From the NCBI GenBank assembly GCA_020355145.1, contig CP070660.1, forward strand, positions 1,640,160-1,651,726: a DNA stretch of 11,567 nt, read 5' to 3'. Each line of letters opens with the position of its first letter. The stretch's first letter is position 1. The stretch is from Deltaproteobacteria bacterium. Its GTDB lineage: Bacteria > Desulfobacterota > DSM-4660 > Desulfatiglandales > B25-G16. The notes under the pieces are model-generated. The model was not told where the DNA came from. It did no database searches and was given only the letters and a program-made list of their open reading frames with translations. Position numbers and translations under genes: made by a program. Below, piece after piece: positions 1 through 6,957 of the stretch.

Positions 1-2
1 AT

Positions 3-683
3 GCCGGCTATGGACAGGTTCAAATTGTGAGAGATGTCTCAATGAACATTGATAATAATGAGATTGTGGCCCTGATCGGTGCAAATGGAGCTGGCAAGTC
101 AACCATTATCAAGACAATCTCCGGATTGGTTCCAGTAAGTTCAGGAAGCATAATCTTTGAAGGCAAGCGCATAGAAAATATGCCCGCTCACAAGATTATA
201 ACCAATGGCATTGCCCTGGTCCCGGAGGGGAGGAGACTTTTCCCTTACATGACCGTTCAGGAAAATCTTGAACTCGGTGCATATGTAGAAAATAACCGGG
301 AAAAGGTTCGGGAAAATATGGAATGGGTCTTTGGCCTTTTTCCGATTTTAGATGAACGTAAGGCACAGCTGGCTGGCACATTCAGTGGCGGAGAACAACA
401 GATGCTAACCATTGGCAGGGCCCTAATGTCGAAACCCAAGTTCCTCATGATGGATGAGCCATCATTGGGGCTGAGCCCCCTGATAGTGGATGAGGTGTTC
501 AAGACCGTTGAGCTTCTACAGAATGAGGGGGTAACTATCCTCCTTGTGGAACAAAATGTGCGGAAGAGCCTGGAGATTGCGAACCGCGGCTATGTCCTTG
601 AACATGGAAGAATCGTGTTGAGCGGCGAGGCAACGGGACTGCTCGAGGATGAAAATGTAAAGAAGGCATACCTGGGTATGTGA
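3..683 (+). CDS. livF: Branched-chain amino-acid ABC transporter ATP-binding protein, LivF type (5' end outside window)
   Basis: Cytoplasmic ATPase subunit of a LivFGHMK-type importer for leucine, isoleucine, valine or similar substrates. The reading frame is open to the left edge, and its first visible codons read AGYGQVQIVRDVSM, the usual LivF lead-in. The GTG at 27 is therefore an internal Val codon and the true start lies upstream. Visible motifs are Walker A GANGAGKST (nt 78-104), the signature FSGGEQQ (381-401), Walker B FLMMDEPSLGLSP (from 441), and LLVEQN at the switch position, where Gln replaces the usual His as is normal for LivF. The C-terminus AYLGM is typical. The stop lies 55 bases before the dehydrogenase gene on the same strand, with no terminator seen, so an operon is likely. 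The missing N-terminus is perhaps 10-15 residues. Family assignment is firm; the exact substrate is not known. Confidence 0.93.
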   Translation, partial: AGYGQVQIVRDVSMNIDNNEIVALIGANGAGKSTIIKTISGLVPVSSGSIIFEGKRIENMPAHKIITNGIALVPEGRRLFPYMTVQENLELGAYVENNREKVRENMEWVFGLFPILDERKAQLAGTFSGGEQQMLTIGRALMSKPKFLMMDEPSLGLSPLIVDEVFKTVELLQNEGVTILLVEQNVRKSLEIANRGYVLEHGRIVLSGEATGLLEDENVKKAYLGM

Positions 684-738
684 CTGAATAGGCGGGCTAG
701 AAGAAGCAAAAATAACTTAAATCAAGGAGGGATAAGAT

Positions 739-2232
739 ATGGCTGTTTTGGAAGAACCGATAAAAGGCGCCCCCATGGCTAAGAATTATATTGGTGGCGA
801 GTGGGTTGAGTCTAAGGGTGAGATCATTGATGTTGTTAATCCTGCTACATATGAGACCATTGGAAGGGTTGGGATCTCAACCAAGGAGGAAATAGATGCT
901 GCAGTAAAGGCAGCACAGGAGGCCTTTTATGACTGGAGGAGGACACCTCCGGTTGCCAGATGCAGGTATCTCTTCAGGTTGGGTCAGCTGATGGAGGAGA
1001 ATTTTGAGGAGTTGAGCAGGGTCCAGACCCAGGAGCATGGAAAATGCATAGACGAGTCCAGGGGTGAAACCAGGCGCGGTATCGAAAATGTGGAAGTGGC
1101 CTGTGGTATCCCCACTTTGATGATGGGGGATAGCTCGGAGGATATTGCATCGGGTATAGATGAGTATCTTATAAGACAGCCTTTGGGCACTTTCGGAATC
1201 ATTGGCCCATTCAACTTCCCTTTCATGATTCCCCTCTGGTCGGCACCCTATGCGGTTGCCACCGGAAACACAATAGTCATCAAACCATCAAGTGAGGTAC
1301 CCTTTAGTCAAACTAAACTCTGTGAACTGGTTGAGGAAGCGGACTTTCCTCCAGGGGTATGGAATATGGTACATGGCGGTAGAACAGTGGTAAGCGGTAT
1401 GTTAGACCACTCCGATATTGAGGGGATAACCTTTGTTGGATCCACACCGGTAATGAGAGATGTGATCTACCCTGGTTGTGGCAACACGGGCAAGAGGTGC
1501 ATCGCCCAGGGTGGGGCTGCAAATATACTTGTCATCATGCCTGATTGCAATGTGGAGGCTACCATACCTGGCCTTATGACATCATTCTTTGGCAATACAG
1601 GTCAACGATGCCTGTCAGGCCAAACCCTTGTTATTGTGGGTGATGATGATACCTTTTACAGGGAATTTATGGAAAAGGTCACTGCCAGAGCAGCGTCAAT
1701 CGTTGTTGGCTACGGTCTTGATGAGTCGGTTCAGATGGGGCCAGTGCGAGACGTGAAGAAGAAAGAGAAGATATTGAACTACATAGAGATTGGTATGAAG
1801 GAGGGGGCAACACTGAGGCTGGATGGCAGGAAAGCGACAAGGATCGTCGGCGATTATCCTGACACATGCTTTCTTGACGCGACCATCTTGGAGGATGTTG
1901 ACCCGGAGATGAGGATCGTTCGTGAGGAGATCTTTGGCCCCACCATGGGTGTTATCAGGGCAAAGAATCTGGAGGATGCCATAGAGATATGTAATGAAAG
2001 CCCATATCACAACGGCCACGCCATATTCACCTCAAGCGGGAAATATGCCCGTCAGTTCCAGTACGACGTGATAAGCGGGAATGTAGGTATAAATATCGGG
2101 ATAGTCGCTCCTATGGCCTTCTTTCCATTCAGTGGGATGGTGGGCTCCTTCCTCGGTATATTACATACTCAGGGAAAAGAGGCCATTCGATTCTTCACGG
2201 AAAGTAAGGTTTGTATCCATAGGTGGTTTTAA
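739..2232 (+). CDS. mmsA: CoA-acylating methylmalonate-semialdehyde dehydrogenase-like aldehyde dehydrogenase
   Basis: Aldehyde dehydrogenase superfamily enzyme of 497 residues, the usual MMSDH length. MMSDH oxidises (methyl)malonate semialdehyde to propionyl-CoA or acetyl-CoA with NAD and CoA in valine and beta-alanine breakdown. Visible hallmarks are IENVEVACGIP (115-124), IRQPLG, PFNFP with oxyanion Asn159, NAD-binding IKPS (Lys182), and GNTGQRC with catalytic Cys291. Cofactor-binding EEIFGP is near 395 and the MMSDH-like tail reads FPFSGMVGSFLG. The segment that carries the general-base Glu in hydrolytic ALDHs reads AQGGAAN here, without Glu, which fits a CoA-dependent enzyme. ATG 739 is preceded by a strong AAGGAGG (724-730); ATG 775 has no such site. 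The LivF neighbour suggests branched-chain amino-acid catabolism. The exact aldehyde substrate is inferred and could be another acyl semialdehyde. Confidence 0.88.
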   Translation: MAVLEEPIKGAPMAKNYIGGEWVESKGEIIDVVNPATYETIGRVGISTKEEIDAAVKAAQEAFYDWRRTPPVARCRYLFRLGQLMEENFEELSRVQTQEHGKCIDESRGETRRGIENVEVACGIPTLMMGDSSEDIASGIDEYLIRQPLGTFGIIGPFNFPFMIPLWSAPYAVATGNTIVIKPSSEVPFSQTKLCELVEEADFPPGVWNMVHGGRTVVSGMLDHSDIEGITFVGSTPVMRDVIYPGCGNTGKRCIAQGGAANILVIMPDCNVEATIPGLMTSFFGNTGQRCLSGQTLVIVGDDDTFYREFMEKVTARAASIVVGYGLDESVQMGPVRDVKKKEKILNYIEIGMKEGATLRLDGRKATRIVGDYPDTCFLDATILEDVDPEMRIVREEIFGPTMGVIRAKNLEDAIEICNESPYHNGHAIFTSSGKYARQFQYDVISGNVGINIGIVAPMAFFPFSGMVGSFLGILHTQGKEAIRFFTESKVCIHRWF

Positions 2233-2233
2233 A

Positions 2234-2240
2234 AGGGGGA
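2234..2240 (+). promoter_or_regulatory. Ribosome binding site that sets the start of the ferritin-like gene
   Basis: The purine run AGGGGGA just after the dehydrogenase stop lies 6-7 bases before ATG 2247. It touches the in-frame ATG 2241 and lies downstream of the GTG 2223. It therefore favours ATG 2247 as the start. Confidence 0.6.
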
Positions 2241-2246
2241 ATGGGT

Positions 2247-2678
2247 ATGAAGATTTCTACGGCCTCTGAGACCATAAGCTTTGTTAAGGAGCTTGAAGAG
2301 AAGGCGGCGGGGTTCTACGAGGAATTGTCCCGAAGATACCCTGAGGGTGAGGATGTCTTCCTGTCCTTCGCCAAGGAGAACAGGAAATATTTTAACCAGA
2401 TTCAGAGGGCATATTATTCGGTTATCACGGATGCTATTGAAGGTTGTTTTGCCTTTGACCTGGAAACGGATGACTATGCTCTTAATACGGACCTACCGGA
2501 GGACACAAGCTACGCAGATGCAGTGGCAAGGGCCTTGGCCTTGGAGGAGAAGATCATAGAATTTTATGATGTTGCTGCGGATCAGTCCATGTCGCTCATG
2601 GCAGATGTTCCGAGGAATTTCAAGATAGTAACGAGGAAAAGGAGAGACCGTATAGCAAGGTTGAAATCCCTTGTTTAA
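2247..2678 (+). CDS. Small ferritin/rubrerythrin-like four-helix protein with a degenerate metal site
   Basis: A 143-residue cytoplasmic protein with no signal peptide or membrane segment. It can be read as four amphipathic helices: A about 6-31 (KELEEKAAGFYEEL), B about 34-62, C about 87-113 (ALALEEKIIEFYDVAADQS) and D about 121-142 (VPRNFKIVTRKRRDRIARLK). Helices A and C repeat the pattern LEEKxxxFY, as expected for the internal duplication of ferritin-like proteins. Diiron members carry ExxH in helices B and D. Here B reads KENRKYF and D reads RKRRDR, and the protein has no His at all, so a normal diiron centre looks impossible. It starts 15 bases after the dehydrogenase stop and is probably cotranscribed. 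A partner or structural role next to that enzyme is inference. The fold call is moderate; the function is unknown. Confidence 0.6.
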   Translation: MKISTASETISFVKELEEKAAGFYEELSRRYPEGEDVFLSFAKENRKYFNQIQRAYYSVITDAIEGCFAFDLETDDYALNTDLPEDTSYADAVARALALEEKIIEFYDVAADQSMSLMADVPRNFKIVTRKRRDRIARLKSLV

Positions 2679-2682
2679 TGCC

Positions 2683-4071
2683 TTAAAACCCCTTGAGATC
2701 CGTTAAGGCCTTATCGATCTTCTTCCTGAGCGCTGCGTCACTCCCCACAAGCCCCTTTGCCTTTTTAAAGTGGAAAAGGGCCTTTTCCCTCCTTCTTAGC
2801 TTGGTGAAATATATCCCCAAATTGTAATGGGCCATGACCAATTTTCCCTGACGGCCGTAGATCAGGCCAAGGTTATAATAGACCCTGTGCTTGACTGGCG
2901 GAAGGAATGTCAATCGTTCATAGATCTTGGAGGCCTGGTCGTATCGTTCGAGGGTTTGCAGTGATTGGGCCAGCAGATACATGATCTCCTTATCTTTAGG
3001 GGATAGCCTGAGTGCCTCATTTAGGATAGATATGGAATTTTCGTATTGACCGCTCGTATGGTATGCCTGGCCCATGGCGTACATAATAGGGATGGAGTCA
3101 GGTTTTTTCCTTAATGCTATTTTAAAGTGATTGAGGGCATCATCTACAAGCCCCTCTCTTTGCATAATGAGTCCAAGACCATAGTTGGCTACGGCCGATT
3201 CAGTATCGGCATGAAGACTTTTTTTGAACTCCCTTGTTGCATCTTCTTTGTCATGATACAGGGCCATAACCATAGTACGAAATATCGGAAACTTCGACCG
3301 TAGCCCTTTTGTCCTATCAGGTTCGGGCATCTTCTGATATCCTACCAGCATTCCCTCTATATTGGCCATCCTCTCCGGTGTTCCTGGATGGGTAAGCAGA
3401 TAAGGAGGGATCTCGCCTTTTCCATACCACCTCTCCCTTTGGATCTTCTTCAATACGGTTATCATTCCATTAGGGTTGAAACCCGACCTATGGGTGTATT
3501 TAAATCCCAGTTGATCGGCCTGGCTTTCATCCTCCCTGCTGTAACCAAGTTCGGCCTGAATTCCGGCGGCTATTGAACTGGTCACAAGGGCACCTGCTGC
3601 CTTACCTCCGGCAAGAATTCCCGCTAAGATACCAGCCATTGTGGCCATCCCAATCTTCTTGGATCTTTCTACCCTTGAGGCGAGATGCCTGGCACTTACA
3701 TGGGCAAGCTCATGTGCCAGGATAGAGGCCAACTCATCCAAATTGTCCATCACCCTAATCATGCCTGAAAAGATAAACACATGGCCGGCAGGGGCTGCAA
3801 ATGCATTAAGGCCACTTTCCTTTATCACGTAAAAGTTAAGGGGGAAATATGGTACCTCTATTTGATGACCTAGATATTTACCAAGGTCATTGATATACTC
3901 AACTATATAGGGATAGTCGGAAGGCTCATAGTGAGATGTGATACTTATGAGAAACCTTCTTCCAAGCTCGGTTTCCTCTTCTGGAGATAAATATGAGCCC
4001 AGGGACTCTACCAGGGAGGTGCCGATTATAAATAGGGCTGTGAGAAGGATAATGATATTTTTAATTCTCAC
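2683..4071 (-). CDS. M48-family zinc metalloprotease with C-terminal TPR repeats (BepA/YfgC-like)
   Basis: A 462-residue exported protease. Residues 4-24 are hydrophobic after a basic start, which fits a signal peptide or N-terminal anchor to the periplasm. The M48 domain spans about 30-245: the zinc site HELAH (His120, Glu121, His124), the third ligand Glu182 in ESQAD, and the conserved LLTHPGTPERMANIE (about 225-239). Residues 140-172 are a Gly/Ala-rich hydrophobic stretch. About 290-460 contains TPR-like helix pairs (ANYGLGLIMQREGLVDDALNHF, YAMGQAYHTSGQYENSI, YNLGLIYGRQGK). BepA-type proteins assemble or degrade outer-membrane proteins such as LptD; the same job here is inference. The GTG start overlaps the end of rsfS by 11 bases and is supported by AAGAGG at 4081-4086. 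Its stop lies 4 bases from the convergent ferritin-like gene. Confidence 0.87.
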   Translation of the reverse strand: MRIKNIIILLTALFIIGTSLVESLGSYLSPEEETELGRRFLISITSHYEPSDYPYIVEYINDLGKYLGHQIEVPYFPLNFYVIKESGLNAFAAPAGHVFIFSGMIRVMDNLDELASILAHELAHVSARHLASRVERSKKIGMATMAGILAGILAGGKAAGALVTSSIAAGIQAELGYSREDESQADQLGFKYTHRSGFNPNGMITVLKKIQRERWYGKGEIPPYLLTHPGTPERMANIEGMLVGYQKMPEPDRTKGLRSKFPIFRTMVMALYHDKEDATREFKKSLHADTESAVANYGLGLIMQREGLVDDALNHFKIALRKKPDSIPIMYAMGQAYHTSGQYENSISILNEALRLSPKDKEIMYLLAQSLQTLERYDQASKIYERLTFLPPVKHRVYYNLGLIYGRQGKLVMAHYNLGIYFTKLRRREKALFHFKKAKGLVGSDAALRKKIDKALTDLKGF

Positions 4072-4426
4072 CTTTGATAGCCTCTTTGTCTATTCCCACC
4101 CTTGGTGCCTCGACCCATAACCCTTCAAGGTCATAGAATTCCCTTACGGGTTGGTAGAAAAGGTGAACTACAACATCACCATAGTCCAATAATATCCAGT
4201 GCCCATCCCTTTCACCCTCTATACCAAAAGGGGTAAAACCCTCCTCCTTCATCCTCATTTGGAGATGCCGGGCAATGGCCTGGACCTGCCTGCTGGATCT
4301 ACCGCCTGCAATAAGGAAGTAATCGGTTATTGAGGTTAACTTTTCCACCTCAAACAGGACAGGGTCAGTAGCCTTCCTTTCGAGGATTATATTAGCACAT
4401 AGAAGGGCCTTGTTAAGTGGATTCAT
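4061..4426 (-). CDS. rsfS: Ribosomal silencing factor RsfS (Iojap/DUF143 family)
   Basis: A 121-residue protein of normal length for RsfS, which binds ribosomal protein L14 and blocks joining of the 50S and 30S subunits when nutrients are short. Typical segments are KATDPVLFEVEKLTSITDYFLIAGG (18-42), SSRQVQAIA, and the diagnostic GERDGHWILLDYGDVVVHLF (71-90), followed by REFYDLEGLW. The ATG at 4426 overlaps the nadD stop by 14 bases. No strong ribosome binding site is seen, so coupling to nadD is likely. The 3' end overlaps the protease start. The nadD-rsfS pair is widespread, so the assignment is firm. Confidence 0.95.
   Translation of the reverse strand: MNPLNKALLCANIILERKATDPVLFEVEKLTSITDYFLIAGGRSSRQVQAIARHLQMRMKEEGFTPFGIEGERDGHWILLDYGDVVVHLFYQPVREFYDLEGLWVEAPRVGIDKEAIKGEN
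4081..4086 (-). promoter_or_regulatory. Ribosome binding site for the M48 protease inside rsfS
   Basis: On the minus strand AAGAGG lies 9 bases before the GTG at 4071, within the last codons of rsfS. An in-frame TAG sits upstream of it and there is no ATG in between, so GTG 4071 is the only good start and translation is probably coupled to rsfS. Confidence 0.55.
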
Positions 4427-5069
4427 TAATCTGGTACAGTCCTGCCTTTTCTATATATTCCCTTACTGCCTCCGGTACCAAAAAGCGGATAGATTTCCCT
4501 TTATTTACCATTTCCCTTATTCTGCTGGCTGATATATCCATCAGGGTTGTATCTTTTTTAAGCAGGATACTTCCCGATGGATGGCAAAAGCATTTTCTCT
4601 CAGGGCTCCATACAAAACCAGCATTAAGGGAGTCAAGAAAGGTAAAAAACTCTTCTGCACTATATCCGGGTCTATTAATAACGACAAAGGAGGCATACTT
4701 AAAGAGGTCCTGGTATTCCTTCCAGGTCTTTATCTCTATAAAGGCATCTGTCCCGATAATAAAGGATAGTTCGAGTTTAGGGCCGAAATGGGAATGAAAT
4801 AATCTCAGTGTTTCAATGGAGTAAGATAAGCCAGGCCTTTTCCCCTCAATATCCCAGACCTCAAGTATAGGTGAGGTCTTACTTGCCAGTTTTGCCATTT
4901 CCAGCCGATGAGAAAAGCCAGCGATGGGGTGCGGACTTTTATGTGGTGGCATACCAGATGGTATTAGATAGACCTTTTCAAGACCTAAATCCTCACCTAT
5001 CTCCTCAGCCACCCTCAGGTGACCAAGATGAATCGGATTAAAGGTCCCTCCCAGGATACCTAATTTCAC
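4413..5069 (-). CDS. nadD: Nicotinate-nucleotide adenylyltransferase
   Basis: Transfers AMP from ATP to nicotinate mononucleotide to make deamido-NAD in the cytoplasm. The 218-residue length is normal. The nucleotidyltransferase motif GGTFNPIHLGH is at 7-17, SYSIETL at 82-88 and IGTDAF at 105-110. The ISASRIR motif (179-185), corresponding to ISxTxIR, is followed by VPEAVREYIEKAGLY. The start is GTG, overlapping the proA stop as GTGA at 5066-5069, a classic coupled junction. It lies between proA and rsfS, the expected place in this conserved cluster. Confidence 0.95.
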   Translation of the reverse strand: MKLGILGGTFNPIHLGHLRVAEEIGEDLGLEKVYLIPSGMPPHKSPHPIAGFSHRLEMAKLASKTSPILEVWDIEGKRPGLSYSIETLRLFHSHFGPKLELSFIIGTDAFIEIKTWKEYQDLFKYASFVVINRPGYSAEEFFTFLDSLNAGFVWSPERKCFCHPSGSILLKKDTTLMDISASRIREMVNKGKSIRFLVPEAVREYIEKAGLYQINEST

Positions 5070-6322
5070 GTCCTTACCTGCCCGGATCCAAATACGATAA
5101 ACTTCGTGGTGGTCAACTCCTTTAGACTCATTGGCCCATAGGCATGGAGCTTTGATGTACTGATCCCAATCTCAGCACCTAAACCAAGCTCGAAGCCATC
5201 GTTAAATCTGGTGGAGGCATTTACCAGCACTACCGAGGCATCTACCTTTTCAAGAAATTCTTTGGACCTCTCATAGTCATTTGTAACAATTGCCTCCGTG
5301 TGATTAGAGCCGTATCTATCGATAAAATCCAGGGCCTCATCCATATTCCTAACGATCTTGACAGCCAGGATAAGATCCAAAAACTCGGTTGGCCAGTCAC
5401 TATCCTTGGCTAATTTCAGACCAGGAACCAGCCTGAGGGTATCCTTACATGCCCTTATTTCAACCCCTGCATCTCTGAAGGCCACTATCATGCCTGGCAG
5501 AAAAGAGGGGGCTACTTTTTTATGTACCAACATTGTTTCCATCGCATTGCAGACCCCAGGTCTTTGCACCTTGGCGTTAAGACATATGTCTCGAGCCATA
5601 TCTAAGTCGGCAAATTCATCTACATATACATGACAGACTCCCTTGTAATGTTTTAATACCGGGATCCTTGAATTTTCCACAACAAAGGAGATCAGGCCCT
5701 CGCCACCCCTTGGAATAATCATATCCACATAATCATCCATGGCCAGGAGTATACCAAATGCCTCGTGTTCAATTGAGGGGATAACCTGGATCGATTTTCC
5801 CGGTAGATTGGCCTTGTTCACTGCCTCTGCCAATATCTCGTTCAGGATTAGATTTGAGTTTATGGCCTCAGATCCCCCTTTTAGGAGAACTGCGTTGCCT
5901 GATTTGAGGCAAAGGGCAGCAGCATCAACCGTTACATTAGGCCTGGACTCGTAGATAAAGCCTATCACTCCTAATGGGATCCTTACCCTTCCCACCTGCA
6001 GTCCATTTGGTCTCTTCCACATAGCCGTTACCTCACCTACTGGATCAGGAAGGGCAGCAACTTCGTGTAATCCGGCGACCATTGAGCTGATTGTCTTTTC
6101 ATTTAGGGTTAACCTATCTATCATTGCGGGACTTAGCCCCTTTTCCCTGGCCCGTGTGATATCCCTGTTGTTTGTCTTAATTATCTCATCTTTTCTGGAA
6201 AGGATATTCTCCGCCATGAGTTCTAGGGCGGTGTCCTTTTCACCCCTCTTGGCAACCCTTAAATCCCTGGCAGAAGCCTTGGCATCCCTTGCCATGGCCC
6301 TTAGCATATTATTAAGATCCAT
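5066..6322 (-). CDS. proA: Glutamate-5-semialdehyde dehydrogenase (gamma-glutamyl phosphate reductase)
   Basis: Second step of proline synthesis: NADPH-dependent reduction of gamma-glutamyl phosphate made by ProB. The 418-residue length is typical. Motifs are RIPLGVIGFIYESRPNVT (114-131), SGNAVLLKGGSEA (141-153) and QRPGVCNAMET, with catalytic Cys258. The C-terminus has FNDGFELGLGAEIGISTSKLHAYGPM, a ProA signature. The ATG at 6322 has AAAGG 3 bases upstream and a GAGGAG 12 bases upstream, so neither spacing is ideal, but the N-terminus (LRAMARDAKASARDL) matches the family. It is separated from proB by 635 bases that hold the four-helix element, which is unusual because the two genes are often nearly contiguous. 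Its expression may depend on readthrough or a local promoter; I saw no convincing one. Confidence 0.96.
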   Translation of the reverse strand: MDLNNMLRAMARDAKASARDLRVAKRGEKDTALELMAENILSRKDEIIKTNNRDITRAREKGLSPAMIDRLTLNEKTISSMVAGLHEVAALPDPVGEVTAMWKRPNGLQVGRVRIPLGVIGFIYESRPNVTVDAAALCLKSGNAVLLKGGSEAINSNLILNEILAEAVNKANLPGKSIQVIPSIEHEAFGILLAMDDYVDMIIPRGGEGLISFVVENSRIPVLKHYKGVCHVYVDEFADLDMARDICLNAKVQRPGVCNAMETMLVHKKVAPSFLPGMIVAFRDAGVEIRACKDTLRLVPGLKLAKDSDWPTEFLDLILAVKIVRNMDEALDFIDRYGSNHTEAIVTNDYERSKEFLEKVDASVVLVNASTRFNDGFELGLGAEIGISTSKLHAYGPMSLKELTTTKFIVFGSGQVRT

Positions 6323-6402
6323 CAGCCTTTATAACTCCTCACCCGGGCAAGCCGGAGCCTAAAAGGTTGTAAGGTTTTATTCGGGTTTGTTCACCGGTTA
6401 TT

Positions 6403-6440
6403 ATTAAATTCGAAATACGAAGCACGAAATTCGAAACAAA
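6403..6440. repeat. Left inverted-repeat arm of the IVS-like element
   Basis: A 38-base AT-rich arm with recurrent CGAA units. Its inner half is CGAAATTCGAAACAAA (6425-6440). It pairs with 6844-6888 on the other side of the four-helix gene. Two exact 8-base copies of TTCAAATG follow at 6448-6463. Confidence 0.75.
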
Positions 6441-6472
6441 TCCGAAATTCAAATGTTCAAATGCTCTAAACA

Positions 6473-6838
6473 TTATTTGCTTTTGGCCAATATGGCGCCA
6501 AAAATGTTCATCAGCTCAGTAGCCTCTTTTAGTAAGTATTTTCGATCGGTTTCCTGTTCCGATTCATCATGAGTATCTATCAACCTTAACCAATATCGAC
6601 TTTCTTTAGCCTCTTTCCGGCAGATCTTAATTCTCATGATGAAATCTTTCTTGCTGAGCGATTCGTTGGCCTCAATGTAGTTCGACCCAACAGAACCTGA
6701 TGCCCGGATTAGTTGTCTTCCATCTTCCATGTTTCCTATGGACTTAGGCAATTTCTTTACGAACTCTCTCACCCTATTGGCAAAGTCAAACGTACGGTCT
6801 TCCAGGTCATATAGTTTTGAATTTTGTTTTTTTGTCAT
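6473..6838 (-). CDS. Four helix bundle protein of the 23S rRNA intervening-sequence (IVP/S23) family
   Basis: A 121-residue protein, the normal length of this family. The diagnostic block is RASGSVGSNYIEANESLSKKDFIMRIKICRKEAKESRYWLRLI, about residues 45-87. It follows an N-terminal helix with LYDLEDRTFDFANRVREFVKKLP and precedes a C-terminal helix, KYLLKEATELMNIFGAILAKSK. Members are encoded inside intervening sequences of 23S rRNA in Leptospira and Coxiella, and as free-standing genes in many bacterial genomes. They form small basic-surfaced helical oligomers thought to bind nucleic acid; no enzyme activity is established. ATG 6838 has no ribosome binding site and sits 5 bases from the right inverted-repeat arm, so the start may lie at the base of an RNA stem. 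The gene separates proB from proA. Confidence 0.9.
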   Translation of the reverse strand: MTKKQNSKLYDLEDRTFDFANRVREFVKKLPKSIGNMEDGRQLIRASGSVGSNYIEANESLSKKDFIMRIKICRKEAKESRYWLRLIDTHDESEQETDRKYLLKEATELMNIFGAILAKSK

Positions 6839-6843
6839 TCGAG

Positions 6844-6888
6844 TTTGTTTCGGATTTCGATATTCGATATTCGATATTCGGATTTAAT
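6844..6888. repeat. Right inverted-repeat arm of the IVS-like element
   Basis: A 45-base arm complementary to 6403-6440. The spacer between its inner and outer matching parts is 10 bases (6860-6869), against 3 (6422-6424) in the left arm. The difference of 7 equals one unit of the tandem repeat inside this arm. Confidence 0.75.
6859..6880. repeat. Three tandem copies of the 7-mer GATATTC
   Basis: GATATTC occurs three times in perfect succession followed by a G, inside the right inverted-repeat arm. Slippage could change the number of units. Confidence 0.85.
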
Positions 6889-6892
6889 CCCC

Positions 6893-6930
6893 AAATAAAA
6901 CAGCTTAGTGGACATAACGAATCCACCGCT
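6893..6930 (-). terminator. Possible intrinsic terminator after proB
   Basis: Read on the minus strand, 28-56 bases after the proB stop, GTGGA (pairing 6922-6926 with 6908-6912) closes a 9-base loop. It is extended by AGC/GCT (6928-6930 with 6902-6904) across a small asymmetric bulge. The downstream sequence GTTTTATTT is only moderately U-rich. The hairpin is plausible but weak. Confidence 0.35.
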
Positions 6931-6957
6931 GACTACAAAAAAACGCAATTTTAGAAC

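Larger units (their letters stand above)
6403..6888. mobile_element. IVS-like element: inverted repeats bracketing a four-helix-bundle (IVP) gene, between proB and proA
   Basis: The interval is bounded by long imperfect inverted repeats, and its only gene is of the 23S rRNA intervening-sequence protein family. Inner arms 6425-6440 and 6844-6859 are complementary at 15 of 16 positions. Outer arms 6403-6421 and 6870-6888 match at 15 of 19. In a transcript of the minus strand this would form a long stem with the gene in its loop, the layout of 23S rRNA intervening sequences. No transposase and no clear target-site duplication are seen. The mobile-element label is inferred from the inserted position in a conserved operon. 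Confidence 0.6.

Noticed and set aside
1696..2019. Minus-strand open frame of 107 codons inside the dehydrogenase gene
   Set aside because: Antisense to a clear ALDH coding region; no domain or ribosome binding site.
2223..2246. Earlier GTG (2223) and ATG (2241) starts for the ferritin-like gene
   Set aside because: GTG 2223 overlaps the dehydrogenase end without a ribosome binding site, and ATG 2241 touches the purine run. ATG 2247 has the best spacing.
6323..6957. CRISPR array or transposon in the proB-proA gap
   Set aside because: The repeats are inverted arms and a 7-base microsatellite, with no spacer-repeat periodicity and no transposase gene.
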